Shown in pieces: positions 29,057 through 37,343 of a DNA stretch of 64,000 bases. The stretch comes from Halomonas meridiana (GTDB taxonomy: Bacteria; Pseudomonadota; Gammaproteobacteria; Pseudomonadales; Halomonadaceae): positions 1,984,001-2,048,000 of the forward strand of contig NZ_CP024621.1 of NCBI RefSeq assembly GCF_009846525.1, in the 5' to 3' direction. Within the stretch, counting starts at the first letter, position 1. Every line of letters begins with the position of its first letter. The notes below the pieces were generated by a model. That model worked only from the letters and a program-made list of their open reading frames with translations. It searched no databases and was not told where the DNA came from. The position numbers and the translations under genes are program-made.

Positions 29057-29955
29057 ATGACCGTCAAACAGCTTCGCGCTTTTTTGGCCGTGGCACAAAC
29101 GCTGAGTTTTACCCAGGCCTGCGAGCGCCTGCATCTTTCACAACCCGCGCTGAGCCTTGCCATCAAAGGCTTGGAGGACTCCCTAGGCGGCAAGTTGCTC
29201 ATCCGCAGCACACGGAGCGTACGATTGACCCCGGAGGGTGAGTCGCTTCTACCACTGGCCAAGCACTTGCTGGCGCAATGGGACAATACCGAAGAGCGCC
29301 TGCGCCAACGCTTTACGCTCCAGCTTGGGCGGCTCAGTGTAGCGGCCATGCCCTCCTTCGCCAGTAATTTGCTTCCTAGCGCGCTCGTCAAATTTCGTCA
29401 GCAGTACCCCAAAATCAATGTCACCGTCCATGATGTCATCAATGAAGACGTCATGGAGATGGTGCGCTCTCGCCAGGTGGAAATTGGTATCGCTTTCTCG
29501 CCGGAGGGGTCGGCAGTTTGAACTTCACCCCTCTTTTTGAAGATCGCTTCGTGGCCGTGGTACCTCGTCACTCGCCGTTGGCCGAGTGCGACACGCTCTC
29601 TTGGGAGCAGCTGCTAGCGTACGACTTCATGACGCTGCAACGACCCTCCATGGTCAGACGGCTTTTAGAACAAGCACTCGGCAAACGCCAGATGGCGCTT
29701 CCAGTCGCCTTCGAGAGCCACCAGCTCTCCACCGTCGGCCGCATGGTCGCCGAGGGATTAGGCGTCAGCGCGGTACCATCAATGTGTATTCGACAAATGC
29801 AGGAGCTGGGCGCTCGCTGCGTGCCGCTGGTGGCGCCCAGTATCGCGTGTCGCGTGGGAATCCTCACTCAGGAAGAACTCTCCGTCGCCGCCCATGCGTT
29901 GCGCAGCGTTTTGCTGGATAACGTCAAAGCACCCTCGCTCTTTGCGCCCTTCTAA
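29057..29955 (+). pseudogene. LysR-family regulator interrupted by a one-base frameshift
   Basis: Frame one (29057-29521) encodes 154 residues with a normal LysR HTH (FTQACERLHLSQPALSLAIK) and the start of the effector domain. It stops at TGA 29519-29521. The next frame, one base back, begins at 29518 and gives 145 residues (NFTPLFEDRFVAVVPRHSP ... VAEGLGVSAVPSM) that finish the LysR fold at 29955. Together they make about 299 residues, a full-length LysR. One missing T in the GTTTGA at 29516-29521 would explain it. Either a recent mutation or a sequencing error is possible. It is divergent from scoAB, its likely former target. Confidence 0.85.
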
Positions 29956-30066
29956 CGTATTGATACAGTTATGCTGGGCAGCGTGACGCGGATCTATTAG
30001 CATTTGTCGTCAAGCGCGTGCGTAGCGACGCTAAACACGCTGTCAGATAGCTGTGAGGATCGTGGT

Positions 30067-30948
30067 ATGCCAATCATCAAAGGGGGCGTTAGCATCGTGC
30101 TGCTAACGTTGAACACGCTGTTTTGGGGTGTTCCCCTGATTCTGTTGACGCTGCTGAAGGTCATCGTCCCTGGGCGGCGGCAAAAGGAGTGGCTCCTGAA
30201 AGGCCTCTGCGCCGTGGCGCTCAATTGGATCGGCGTTAACTTGTGGTGGATGCGACGCTGGCTGAAACCTAACGTGTCGATCAAGGTACCGGACACCTTG
30301 AGCCCAGAGCAGTGGTGGTTAGTGATCTCTAACCACCGGAGCTGGACGGACATTTTTATTCTGTTCATGGCATTGCACCGTCGGATCCCCATGCCCCGCT
30401 TCTTCCTCAAGCATCAGCTCATTTGGATTCCTATCGTGGGGCTCGCCTTTTGGGCGCTCGAGTTTCCTTTCATGCGTCGGTTTAGCCGAGAACAGATCGC
30501 GCGAAACCCCAAGCTCGCCACCGTCGACCGCGCCTCCACCGAACGGATGTGTCGTCAGGCGCGACATGCGCCCATTGCGATCTTCAATTTTGTCGAGGGC
30601 ACCCGCTTCACCGTTGCCAAACGCGAAGCCCAACAGAGCCCTTTTCAGCACTTGCTGCGCCCTAAAGCCGGTGGCATTGCCCAAGTGCTGAGCCTGTTGG
30701 GGGATCAATTGGATGGTATTTTGGATGTCACCATCAGCTATACCCACCCTTCGCCTACTTTCATGGGCTTTTTATGCGGTAAAGAAGCCCCCATTACGCT
30801 TGAAGCTCGGCAGCTCGCCATTCCTGAGTGGATGCAGACTGCTAACTACCATGACGAACCGCAGCACAAGGAACGCTTCCACGCATGGATCAATTCACTC
30901 TGGCAGGAAAAAGATACCTTGCTAGACCGACTCAGCGACCACGACTAA
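30067..30948 (+). CDS. YihG-like membrane acyltransferase
   Basis: A PlsC-superfamily acyltransferase of 293 residues with NHxSxxD as NHRSWTD, FVEGTRFT as the second motif, and an N-terminal hydrophobic helix. This layout matches E. coli YihG/YihG-like 1-acylglycerolphosphate acyltransferases, which move acyl groups to lysophosphatidate. Start ATG 30067 is chosen for the GAGGA about 7 bases upstream. The frame remains open back to 30004. Its 3' end overlaps the LysM protein gene if that starts at 30885. Confidence 0.88.
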   Translation: MPIIKGGVSIVLLTLNTLFWGVPLILLTLLKVIVPGRRQKEWLLKGLCAVALNWIGVNLWWMRRWLKPNVSIKVPDTLSPEQWWLVISNHRSWTDIFILFMALHRRIPMPRFFLKHQLIWIPIVGLAFWALEFPFMRRFSREQIARNPKLATVDRASTERMCRQARHAPIAIFNFVEGTRFTVAKREAQQSPFQHLLRPKAGGIAQVLSLLGDQLDGILDVTISYTHPSPTFMGFLCGKEAPITLEARQLAIPEWMQTANYHDEPQHKERFHAWINSLWQEKDTLLDRLSDHD

Positions 30949-31862
30949 GCCACTGGCTGACGATGTGCGTACTGGCAAGCATGTTGGCTGGCTGCGCCAG
31001 CTCCACACCCACGTCTAGCCAACGCGTGCCCGCGGCCAGCACGGCGAGTGCCATAGGCGGCAACTGGGTCGCCGTTAGGCGAGGCGATACGTTAGGTCAG
31101 CTAGCGGCACGAGCCAACGTGCCACTCGAAAGGCTCGAGCGCTTCAACCCTGGCGTCGACCCACGGCGTTTGGCCGTGGGCCAGCGTCTGCTGATTCCCA
31201 CCCAACAAGAGCGCGCGCCCTCCGGTGGCCCTTACCGCTATCAAATTCGCCCTGGCGACACTTTTTCAGGCGTCGCTCGCCATTTTGGCACCACCTCCGG
31301 GCGCATCCAAAGTGCCAATCAGGGCACCTCGCCGACGGCGCTGCGAGTGGGTCAAATCATCAGCGTCCCGCTCAGCAGCACGGCTAGGCCCCCGTCTAGC
31401 AGCTCCAGTAGCCCCACACGGAACACTCGTTCTTCGAGCGCTTCCACGTCGACTTCTGCGCCAACCCCCAGCGCTAGTCTGCCGGCCTCTGCGCGCCGCT
31501 GGCCTTGGCCGCTAGAGGATTATCGCGTCGTGCGTCGCTTTGGCGCTGATAGCCGAGGCACTCTACAACCGATGCTACTCGCCACACAGGCAGGCGCACG
31601 TGCGAAAGCCGTGGCTCCAGGCGAAGTGCGTTTCGCAGACAGCATGCGCCAGTTGGGCGATGTCGTCATCGTGCATCACGCGGATAATTTGCAGACCGTC
31701 TACGCGCTTTGCGAGCAAATTCTGGTGCGTGTTGGCGACCAAGTGAGTACGGGTGACGAGCTCTGCGAGGTGGGGCAAAGTAACGCGACACAGCGTTATG
31801 ACCTGCTGTTCGATTTGCGCCAGGGAGGCAAACCCATCGATCCACGCCAAGTATTGCGCTAA
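30885..31862 (+). CDS. LysM lipoprotein with degenerate M23/LytM domain
   Basis: About 325 residues. A basic stretch, a hydrophobic run and the lipobox MLAGC indicate a lipoprotein. Two LysM repeats follow (VRRGDTLGQLAARANV ... and IRPGDTFSGVARHFGT ...), then a Ser/Pro/Thr-rich linker and a C-terminal LytM-like domain. The domain has VHHADNLQTVYALCEQ and YDLLFDLRQ in place of the HxH and H-x-E signatures, so zinc-dependent peptidase activity is unlikely. It may act like NlpD, activating amidases. The start is uncertain: ATG 30885 overlaps the previous gene by 64 bp, and ATG 30963 leaves almost no signal peptide. Confidence 0.8.
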   Translation: MDQFTLAGKRYLARPTQRPRLSHWLTMCVLASMLAGCASSTPTSSQRVPAASTASAIGGNWVAVRRGDTLGQLAARANVPLERLERFNPGVDPRRLAVGQRLLIPTQQERAPSGGPYRYQIRPGDTFSGVARHFGTTSGRIQSANQGTSPTALRVGQIISVPLSSTARPPSSSSSSPTRNTRSSSASTSTSAPTPSASLPASARRWPWPLEDYRVVRRFGADSRGTLQPMLLATQAGARAKAVAPGEVRFADSMRQLGDVVIVHHADNLQTVYALCEQILVRVGDQVSTGDELCEVGQSNATQRYDLLFDLRQGGKPIDPRQVLR

Positions 31863-31904
31863 CTCAGTATTGCGCTGCCAGGCGCGTCAGCGATACCTAT
31901 TTAT

Positions 31905-31947
31905 GACTTTCCTAGCGGCTACTTCTAAGCGAGCCGCTGGGAAAGTC
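31905..31947. terminator. Long hairpin between convergent genes
   Basis: Arms GACTTTCCTAGCGGCT and AGCCGCTGGGAAAGTC pair over 16 positions with one T-G pair and an 11-base loop. No U-run follows on either strand. It lies between the LysM lipoprotein and the POTRA protein genes. Confidence 0.5.
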
Positions 31948-31950
31948 TCG

Positions 31951-32535
31951 CTACTTGAGGGGCGTATTCGGATACGAAGAATCGTCACTATCGAGGACGG
32001 CCAGTTGCTGTCGGCCACGGCCCTCTTCGATGATACGTAGCCGTAGTGTGCCGCTATACAAGTCCTGTTTGACCAAACGGGTCCGTGCGCGCCAGCCACG
32101 GCTACGATATACCCCATCCAGTGTTTTAGCGGCGGCATGTATCTGTTCGAGCCCCAACGGCTGGTTTAACCAAGACGCCAGATGATGGGTCAGCTCTCCG
32201 GGTGAAATGAGACTCGCTCCTTCGATTTCGATGCGCTGAAAGACGGTTTGGAGGTCTCCGCCTTGAAGGAAAGCCTGAGGAGAGGCATCCAGCGACAAAA
32301 CCGTCAACGAGACTTCCTCCTGCACAATGCGGTACAGGTCACCGCTATCTGTGGCAATTTGCGCTTGCGCCGAAAGTGTATACACGATGCCGCCCAGCAC
32401 GAGCGCCGCCATCCACCCCAAACCGTACTGACTGACGTTTCTGAATAGTGGGGAAGGTCGACTTGGGTGTTCATCTGCAGCAAACACCGTATCGATATAA
32501 GAAGTGTCTTCGTGAGCCATGAGACCGTTAACCAT
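31951..32535 (-). CDS. Orphan membrane-anchored POTRA-domain protein
   Basis: A 194-residue protein. A single hydrophobic segment (about 38-58, WMAALVLGGIVYTLSA) is followed by a POTRA domain (about 98-165) with ISPGELTHHLASWLNQPLG and LDGVYRSRGWRARTRLV, then DLYSGTLRLRIIEEG. These match ShlB-type POTRA domains of two-partner secretion transporters, but no beta-barrel follows and no passenger gene is near. A stop codon ends the protein cleanly. No clear ribosome-binding site precedes ATG 32535 or the alternative at 32520. It is divergent from an AraC regulator. Confidence 0.65.
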   Translation of the reverse strand: MVNGLMAHEDTSYIDTVFAADEHPSRPSPLFRNVSQYGLGWMAALVLGGIVYTLSAQAQIATDSGDLYRIVQEEVSLTVLSLDASPQAFLQGGDLQTVFQRIEIEGASLISPGELTHHLASWLNQPLGLEQIHAAAKTLDGVYRSRGWRARTRLVKQDLYSGTLRLRIIEEGRGRQQLAVLDSDDSSYPNTPLK

Positions 32536-32772
32536 TCGTTAGTGGAGATGAACGAGAAACTTCACGTGACGCTAGGGCAGGCAACTGATGGTGAATAGTC
32601 GGTAAGTGTCTAGCGCGTAAGCGAATTGTTGGTTCATCTCTCCACTGCTCGCAACCGCTTTTGTTACCATTGAGACACACTGCTTACAAATTGAGACGTT
32701 TTGCACAAAACGCTGGGATTCGCTGATAATCAATCCACGACATCGCCATCTGAGAGCGATAGGGGAATCTTA

Positions 32773-33795
32773 GTGACCATCTCTGAACGTATCGTGCGCA
32801 CCACCTCCCAACAATTATTGCCGGGCATGACTTGTTTGGATGAGTGGCAACTTCGCATGCAAGCCACCCTCAACTTCGCGACCTGCTTCTCCAAAGAGCA
32901 GGTCGCGCGCTTGGCTTGGGACGTGACGACGCACCATTTTGCTGGTTTGATCGGGGTCGTCATGCACTTGTCGCCCCAGCGCATTCTTCGTCAGGCAGCG
33001 AGCTTGAGTCAGGGGGATATGGACTATCTGATGGTCGATCTAGTGCTGAACGGAGAGCTACTCTGCGTCACGCCGTTCGGCGAAGTCACCGCCCGCTCTG
33101 GCGACATTCTGTTACTCGACCTACTGCAAGAGAGCGCTGTGTGCATCGAGCGGCCCGCCTCGATCCTCTCCTGGATTTTGCCCCGTGCAGCCTGGCTCGA
33201 AGAGCCTTCGGCCCTGCACGGCCAAGTCATCAATCATCGCCAGCCCGCTGCTCGATTACTCGGCGTTCATCTCAAGGAACTCATCGCGTGCAGTGACACG
33301 TTACATGCCAACGATGTGGCGTTCTATGGTGAGGAGAGTGCGCATCTCTTAGTACGCGCCCTCTCCCAAACCCTTGGCAGCGGGACACAGCATGAAAAGG
33401 AACACCCGCTACTGGGCCGGCTGTGTCTCTATATCGAGCGTCATCTGCACGATCACTCCCTCTCACCACTTGCCTTGTCACAACGCTTTGGGCTGGCGCG
33501 CGCCTCTCTATATCGGTTATTCGAGCCAATGGGTGGGGTGGCTGGCTACATTCGCAAGCGACGCCTCATCAGAGCACGTCGCTATCTATTGGAACCGCGC
33601 TATCGCCATTTACGGATCTCCCAGGTCGCCGATCAGTGTGGCCTGGAGGCCGCGAGCTTTAGTCGGCTGTTCGTGCAAGCGTTCGGCTTGCCCCCTCGCC
33701 AAGTTCGTGAACTATGCCTGTCAGCGAAGACGCTGCCTTTCGAAGAGGAAGCCGACATACAGAGAGCCCATTTAGGCTGGTTTCGGCAGCTGTAA
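32773..33795 (+). CDS. AraC-family transcriptional regulator
   Basis: A 340-residue regulator with an N-terminal effector region of the AraC-binding-domain type and a C-terminal double HTH (LSPLALSQRFGLARASLYRL ... ISQVADQCGLEAASFSRLF ... FGLPPRQVREL). The frame is open from 32701 (TTG), but AGGGGA at 32761-32766 lies 6-7 bases before GTG 32773, which fixes the start. It faces the orphan POTRA gene across a 237 bp gap and may control it. Confidence 0.87.
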   Translation: MTISERIVRTTSQQLLPGMTCLDEWQLRMQATLNFATCFSKEQVARLAWDVTTHHFAGLIGVVMHLSPQRILRQAASLSQGDMDYLMVDLVLNGELLCVTPFGEVTARSGDILLLDLLQESAVCIERPASILSWILPRAAWLEEPSALHGQVINHRQPAARLLGVHLKELIACSDTLHANDVAFYGEESAHLLVRALSQTLGSGTQHEKEHPLLGRLCLYIERHLHDHSLSPLALSQRFGLARASLYRLFEPMGGVAGYIRKRRLIRARRYLLEPRYRHLRISQVADQCGLEAASFSRLFVQAFGLPPRQVRELCLSAKTLPFEEEADIQRAHLGWFRQL

Positions 33796-33815
33796 GACCT
33801 GTGATGGTATGAACA

Positions 33816-33843
33816 TAAAAAAGCCCTTGCGTGGCAAGGGCTT
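33816..33843 (-). terminator. Rho-independent terminator of gcvT
   Basis: AAGCCCTTGC and GCAAGGGCTT form a perfect 10 bp stem with a 3-base loop. On the minus strand it ends in a T-run. Confidence 0.9.
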
Positions 33844-33857
33844 CATTCCAATATGAC

Positions 33858-34970
33858 TTAACCTCGATAGTAGCCAGGCGTCACAAACGGCATGGGCGCG
33901 ACACTCATGGGGAGTTGCTTGCCACGCACCAGTGCATACACGGTCGTGCCCGGAGCTTCCCACTCCCGAGACACGTACCCCATGGCCACAGGCTTGCCGA
34001 CGCTAGGCCCGAAACCACCGGACGTTACCACGCCGATCTCTGTCCCAGCTTCGTCGACCAGCAAGCTCCCTTCACGTACCGGCGCTCGCCCTTCCCCTAG
34101 CAAGCCAACCCGCTTGCGTGAGTGATCTTTAGCTTCCACTTGGTGCAAAATCACATCGGCGCCAGGGAAGCCCGCTGACCGCTCTCCGCCTCGCCGACGG
34201 GGTTTACCAATGGCCCAGATCAAACTGGCTTCGACGGGCGTGGTATGCGGGTCCATATCGTGACCATACAAACATAGGCCTGCCTCCAGGCGCAGTGAAT
34301 CTCGAGCGCCCAAACCAATGGCCTCCACTTCTGGCTCAGCCAATAGTGCCTCTGCTAACGCCTGACTCTCCTCCGCCGCAACCGACACCTCGAAGCCATC
34401 TTCGCCGGTGTATCCACTGCGGCTGATCCACACCTCACAACCCGCCAGCGTGTAACGGCCATGTTGCATGAACGTCAATTCGCAGGCTTGCGGGCAGAGG
34501 CGCTGCATCACGTCACGCGCTTGGGGTCCTTGAAGCGCCAGCAACCCCCGGTCCAGTACGTCGATCTGATGGGTGCTACCCAAATTGGCGCGTAAATGGG
34601 CGATATCCTGCTCTTTACACGCCGCGTTCACTACCAAGTAGAAGTGATCCCCCGCGTTGACGGCCATCAGGTCGTCGAGAATACCGCCGTCAGTACTGGT
34701 AAAGAGACCATATCGCTGCTGCCCTTTTTCCAATCCCACCAAATCTGCGGGAATCAGGCTTTCCAGCGCTTCGGCGACCTGCTCACCGGACACCAAAATC
34801 TGCCCCATGTGCGACACATCAAAGAGTCCGCAGCGCTGACGGGTGTGCTCGTGCTCTTTTTTCACCCCTAACGGATACTGCACCGGCATCTCGTATCCAG
34901 CGAACGGCACCATCTTGGCACCGAGCTGAATGTGCAGCGCATGAAGTGGCGTTCGGTTCAGATCAGTCAT
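33858..34970 (-). CDS. gcvT: Glycine cleavage system T protein (aminomethyltransferase)
   Basis: A 370-residue T protein that releases ammonia from the H-protein aminomethyl intermediate and makes methylene-THF. Typical strings are GLFDVSHMGQI, the GYTGEDGFEV folate region, and LGARDSLRLEAGLCLYG. The frame reaches back to 35012. ATG 34970 is preferred because GAGGA is 6 bases upstream. It follows the AGCS symporter gene in the same direction, with a hairpin between them, and is divergent from gcvH-gcvP. Confidence 0.95.
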   Translation of the reverse strand: MTDLNRTPLHALHIQLGAKMVPFAGYEMPVQYPLGVKKEHEHTRQRCGLFDVSHMGQILVSGEQVAEALESLIPADLVGLEKGQQRYGLFTSTDGGILDDLMAVNAGDHFYLVVNAACKEQDIAHLRANLGSTHQIDVLDRGLLALQGPQARDVMQRLCPQACELTFMQHGRYTLAGCEVWISRSGYTGEDGFEVSVAAEESQALAEALLAEPEVEAIGLGARDSLRLEAGLCLYGHDMDPHTTPVEASLIWAIGKPRRRGGERSAGFPGADVILHQVEAKDHSRKRVGLLGEGRAPVREGSLLVDEAGTEIGVVTSGGFGPSVGKPVAMGYVSREWEAPGTTVYALVRGKQLPMSVAPMPFVTPGYYRG

Positions 34971-34984
34971 GGCATGTCCTCTAT

Positions 34985-35021
34985 CAAGAAAGAGAAACGG
35001 GAAGCCTGACAAGGCTTCCCG
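34985..35021 (-). terminator. Hairpin with U-rich tail between symporter gene and gcvT
   Basis: CGGGAAGCCT and AGGCTTCCCG form a 10 bp stem with loop TGTC, followed on the minus strand by TTTCTCTTTCTT. It may partly uncouple gcvT from the upstream symporter gene. Confidence 0.6.
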
Positions 35022-35060
35022 GCTCTAATACATCGTGCATCGCCTGCTAAGGAGCAGACC

Positions 35061-36464
35061 TTATTTATCATGATCCAGGGCTTCGCCCGGCAGCACGTCC
35101 TTACCTGCAAAATAATCCCGAGTCAGCTTAAAGACAACGGGGGACAGCAGTGCCAAGGCAATGAGGTTGGGAATCGCCATCATGGCATTGAAGGTGTCCG
35201 CCATCAGCCAGATAAAGCCCAGCTGTGCAATAGCACCCAGCGGAATGGCCAGCACGAACAACACGCGGTAAAGCATGATGGAGCGAGTGCCAAACAGGAA
35301 CTGGCAACATTTCTCACCGTAGAACGACCAGCCAAGAATCGTGGTGAACGCAAAGATCGCCAGCGCAATGGCCACGATTTGATTACCAAAACCAGGCAGT
35401 GCCGCATCAAAGGAGAGCGCAGTGAGCGAAGCGCCCGCTTCACCTTCCATCCAGACCGTCGAGGTCAGAATGACCAGCGCGGTGATGGTGCAGACGATGA
35501 TAGTGTCGATGAACGTCCCCAGCATGGCAATCAAGCCCTGGCGGACCGGATTCTTCGTCTGAGCCGCTGCGTGAGCAATAGGCGCACTCCCCAGACCGGC
35601 CTCGTTGGAGAAGATACCGCGCGCTACACCGAAGCGAATGGCGGCCATCACAGCGGCACCTGCAAAACCACCGGCTGCGGCCATGGGATTGAAGGCGTAG
35701 TAGAAGATCAGTCCAAAGGCATCACCAATTTGGCCCGCATTGACGATCAGCACCAGCAGGCCGGCAATGACGTACGCGATGCCCATTACCGGCACCAGTT
35801 TACCAGCCACCTTGGCAATACGTTTGATGCCGCCCAGAATTACCGCCCCAGCAAGCACCATGATGATGACACCGGTCAACCAGTGCGGAACACCGAAGGT
35901 GGCATCCATGGCGTCCGCCACGGAGTTGGACTGTACGGTATTACCAATCCCGAAGGCCGCCACTGCGCCAAAGAACGAGAACAGCCCGCCTAGCCACAGC
36001 CACTTACGGCCCAAGCCATTCTTGATGTAGAACATCGGCCCGCCCACGTGATAGCCGGTACTGTCGGTTTCCCGATAGCGTACCGCCAACACGGCTTCAG
36101 CGAACTTGGTCGCCATACCCACCAGCGCGGTGATCCACATCCAGAACACGGCTCCAGGGCCACCGAGCGCGATGGCGGTCGCCACACCGGCGATGTTACC
36201 GGTGCCAATCGTCGCAGACAGCGCCGTCATCAGCGCGTTAAAGGGAGAGATTTCCCCCTCATCGCTTGGCTGAGCCGGGGTTTTATCGGACGGCTTGGCA
36301 TCTCGGCCTTGCCACATTAGCTTGAAACCCATGCCGAGTTTGCGGATCGGCATCAGTTTCAAGCCAATTTGCAGGTAAATACCGACCCCCAATAGCAGGA
36401 TCAGCATTAACGGGCCCCATACGATCCCGTTAATGGCCCCTAATAGGCTGGTTAATGTTTCCAC
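35061..36464 (-). CDS. AGCS-family sodium:alanine/glycine symporter
   Basis: A 467-residue transporter with about 10-11 hydrophobic helices and the AGCS signatures TGNIAGVATAIALGGPGAVFW-type region (SATIGTGNIAGVATA), GGPMFYIKNGLG and IFSNEAGLGSAP. It imports alanine or glycine with sodium. The neighbouring gcvT suggests glycine. The open frame starts at 36524, but AAGGAG at 36471-36476 lies exactly 6 bases before GTG 36464, so that start is chosen. A weaker internal choice is ATG 36491. Confidence 0.92.
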   Translation of the reverse strand: METLTSLLGAINGIVWGPLMLILLLGVGIYLQIGLKLMPIRKLGMGFKLMWQGRDAKPSDKTPAQPSDEGEISPFNALMTALSATIGTGNIAGVATAIALGGPGAVFWMWITALVGMATKFAEAVLAVRYRETDSTGYHVGGPMFYIKNGLGRKWLWLGGLFSFFGAVAAFGIGNTVQSNSVADAMDATFGVPHWLTGVIIMVLAGAVILGGIKRIAKVAGKLVPVMGIAYVIAGLLVLIVNAGQIGDAFGLIFYYAFNPMAAAGGFAGAAVMAAIRFGVARGIFSNEAGLGSAPIAHAAAQTKNPVRQGLIAMLGTFIDTIIVCTITALVILTSTVWMEGEAGASLTALSFDAALPGFGNQIVAIALAIFAFTTILGWSFYGEKCCQFLFGTRSIMLYRVLFVLAIPLGAIAQLGFIWLMADTFNAMMAIPNLIALALLSPVVFKLTRDYFAGKDVLPGEALDHDK

Positions 36465-36868
36465 GCGACTCTCCTTACCCAATTGATTCATGCATTTGTT
36501 ATGAAGGTTAGGTTGTTCATCCACTCACCGGCAGATGAAATCACCAAGCGTCTCTACCATAGCGCTTAATTCACGCTGGAAAAACGCATGATGGGTATGT
36601 TTTACACCATTTTATAAGAGCGCTTCCACGCCAATGTCGCTTGATGGCAGAGAAAGCTCCCCTTTATGAAACTCACCAGACGCCTGAAACCCAGGAAAAA
36701 GAAGCGCCCTTCTTCGCCTTTTGGCGACAATGAAGAAACTTGTTTCCAATAAGAAACACGGTACCATAGGCGCATTCACGCGCGCTGTCGCGCGGGCCGC
36801 AGTCGCCAAGGCGAACGACAAACGCTAGTATGCCGTTGTTCTGTCCACTGACTTGAAAAGGAATCACC
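36465..36868. other. Divergent intergenic region between symporter gene and gcvH
   Basis: About 400 bp with no supported gene. It holds the gcvH promoter and a repeated GAAAC/GTTTC motif (listed separately), a small hairpin CGCC-TTTT-GGCG near 36714-36726, and the symporter ribosome-binding site. I looked for a glycine riboswitch on both strands and did not find the conserved core. Confidence 0.6.
36735..36767 (+). promoter_or_regulatory. gcvH promoter overlapped by GAAAC/GTTTC repeats
   Basis: TTGTTT (36740-36745), a 16-base spacer and TACCAT (36762-36767) form a plausible sigma-70 promoter. GAAAC (36735-36739), GTTTC (36742-36746) and GAAAC (36753-36757) alternate over it. TGTTTC-N6-GAAACA is a perfect inverted repeat that covers the -35 box and spacer, as expected for a repressor site. 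Confidence 0.45.
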
Positions 36869-37258
36869 ATGAGCAATCTTCCTGCCAATCTTCGTTACGC
36901 CGCCAGCCACGAGTGGGTGCTGGACAACCAAGACGGCACCGTGACCGTTGGAATCACCGACCACGCGCAAGAAGCGCTGGGCGACGTGGTTTTCGTCGAG
37001 CTGCCCGAAGTGGGTCAAGCTTTGACGAAAGGTAAAGAGTTCGGTGTCATCGAGTCCGTGAAAGCCGCTTCTGACCTTTATGCCCCCGTCGACGGTGAAG
37101 TGGTGGAAGTCAACGAAGCTCTCGAAGACGCTCCTGAAACGGTCAACGAAGCCCCTTATGAAGGCGGCTGGATCATGAAGGTTCGCGTTAACGACCAAGC
37201 CTTCGAAGGTTTATTAGACGCCGATGCGTATCAAGCGACGCTGAGCGCCGACGACTAA
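36869..37258 (+). CDS. gcvH: Glycine cleavage system H protein
   Basis: A 129-residue lipoyl carrier. The lipoylated Lys65 lies in [20 protein letters not shown]. It shuttles the aminomethyl group between P, T and L proteins. AAAAGGA lies before the ATG. It is the first gene of a gcvH-gcvP unit, and a perfect hairpin separates the two. Confidence 0.97.
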   Translation: MSNLPANLRYAASHEWVLDNQDGTVTVGITDHAQEALGDVVFVELPEVGQALTKGKEFGVIESVKAASDLYAPVDGEVVEVNEALEDAPETVNEAPYEGGWIMKVRVNDQAFEGLLDADAYQATLSADD

Positions 37259-37270
37259 ACTACGTCGTTG

Positions 37271-37300
37271 AAGCGCCTGCCCTGTTGGCAGGCGCTTCTT
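37271..37300 (+). terminator. Hairpin between gcvH and gcvP
   Basis: AAGCGCCTGCC and GGCAGGCGCTT make a perfect 11 bp stem with a 5-base loop, followed by CTTG. The tail is weakly U-rich, so it may act as a partial terminator that leaves more gcvH than gcvP message. Confidence 0.55.
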
Positions 37301-37343
37301 GATCGCCTCTGCACGGTTTTTTCATCACGTCCGGAATCTCCCC

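Noticed and set aside
35070..35993. 307-codon frame opposite the AGCS symporter
   Set aside because: Hydrophilic, His/Gln/Arg-rich text with no domain, typical of the strand opposite a membrane protein gene.
36465..36868. Glycine riboswitch upstream of gcvH or the symporter gene
   Set aside because: Only loose fragments such as GAAACCCAGGAAAAAG are present. The conserved paired core and CTCTCAGG-type segment are missing on both strands.
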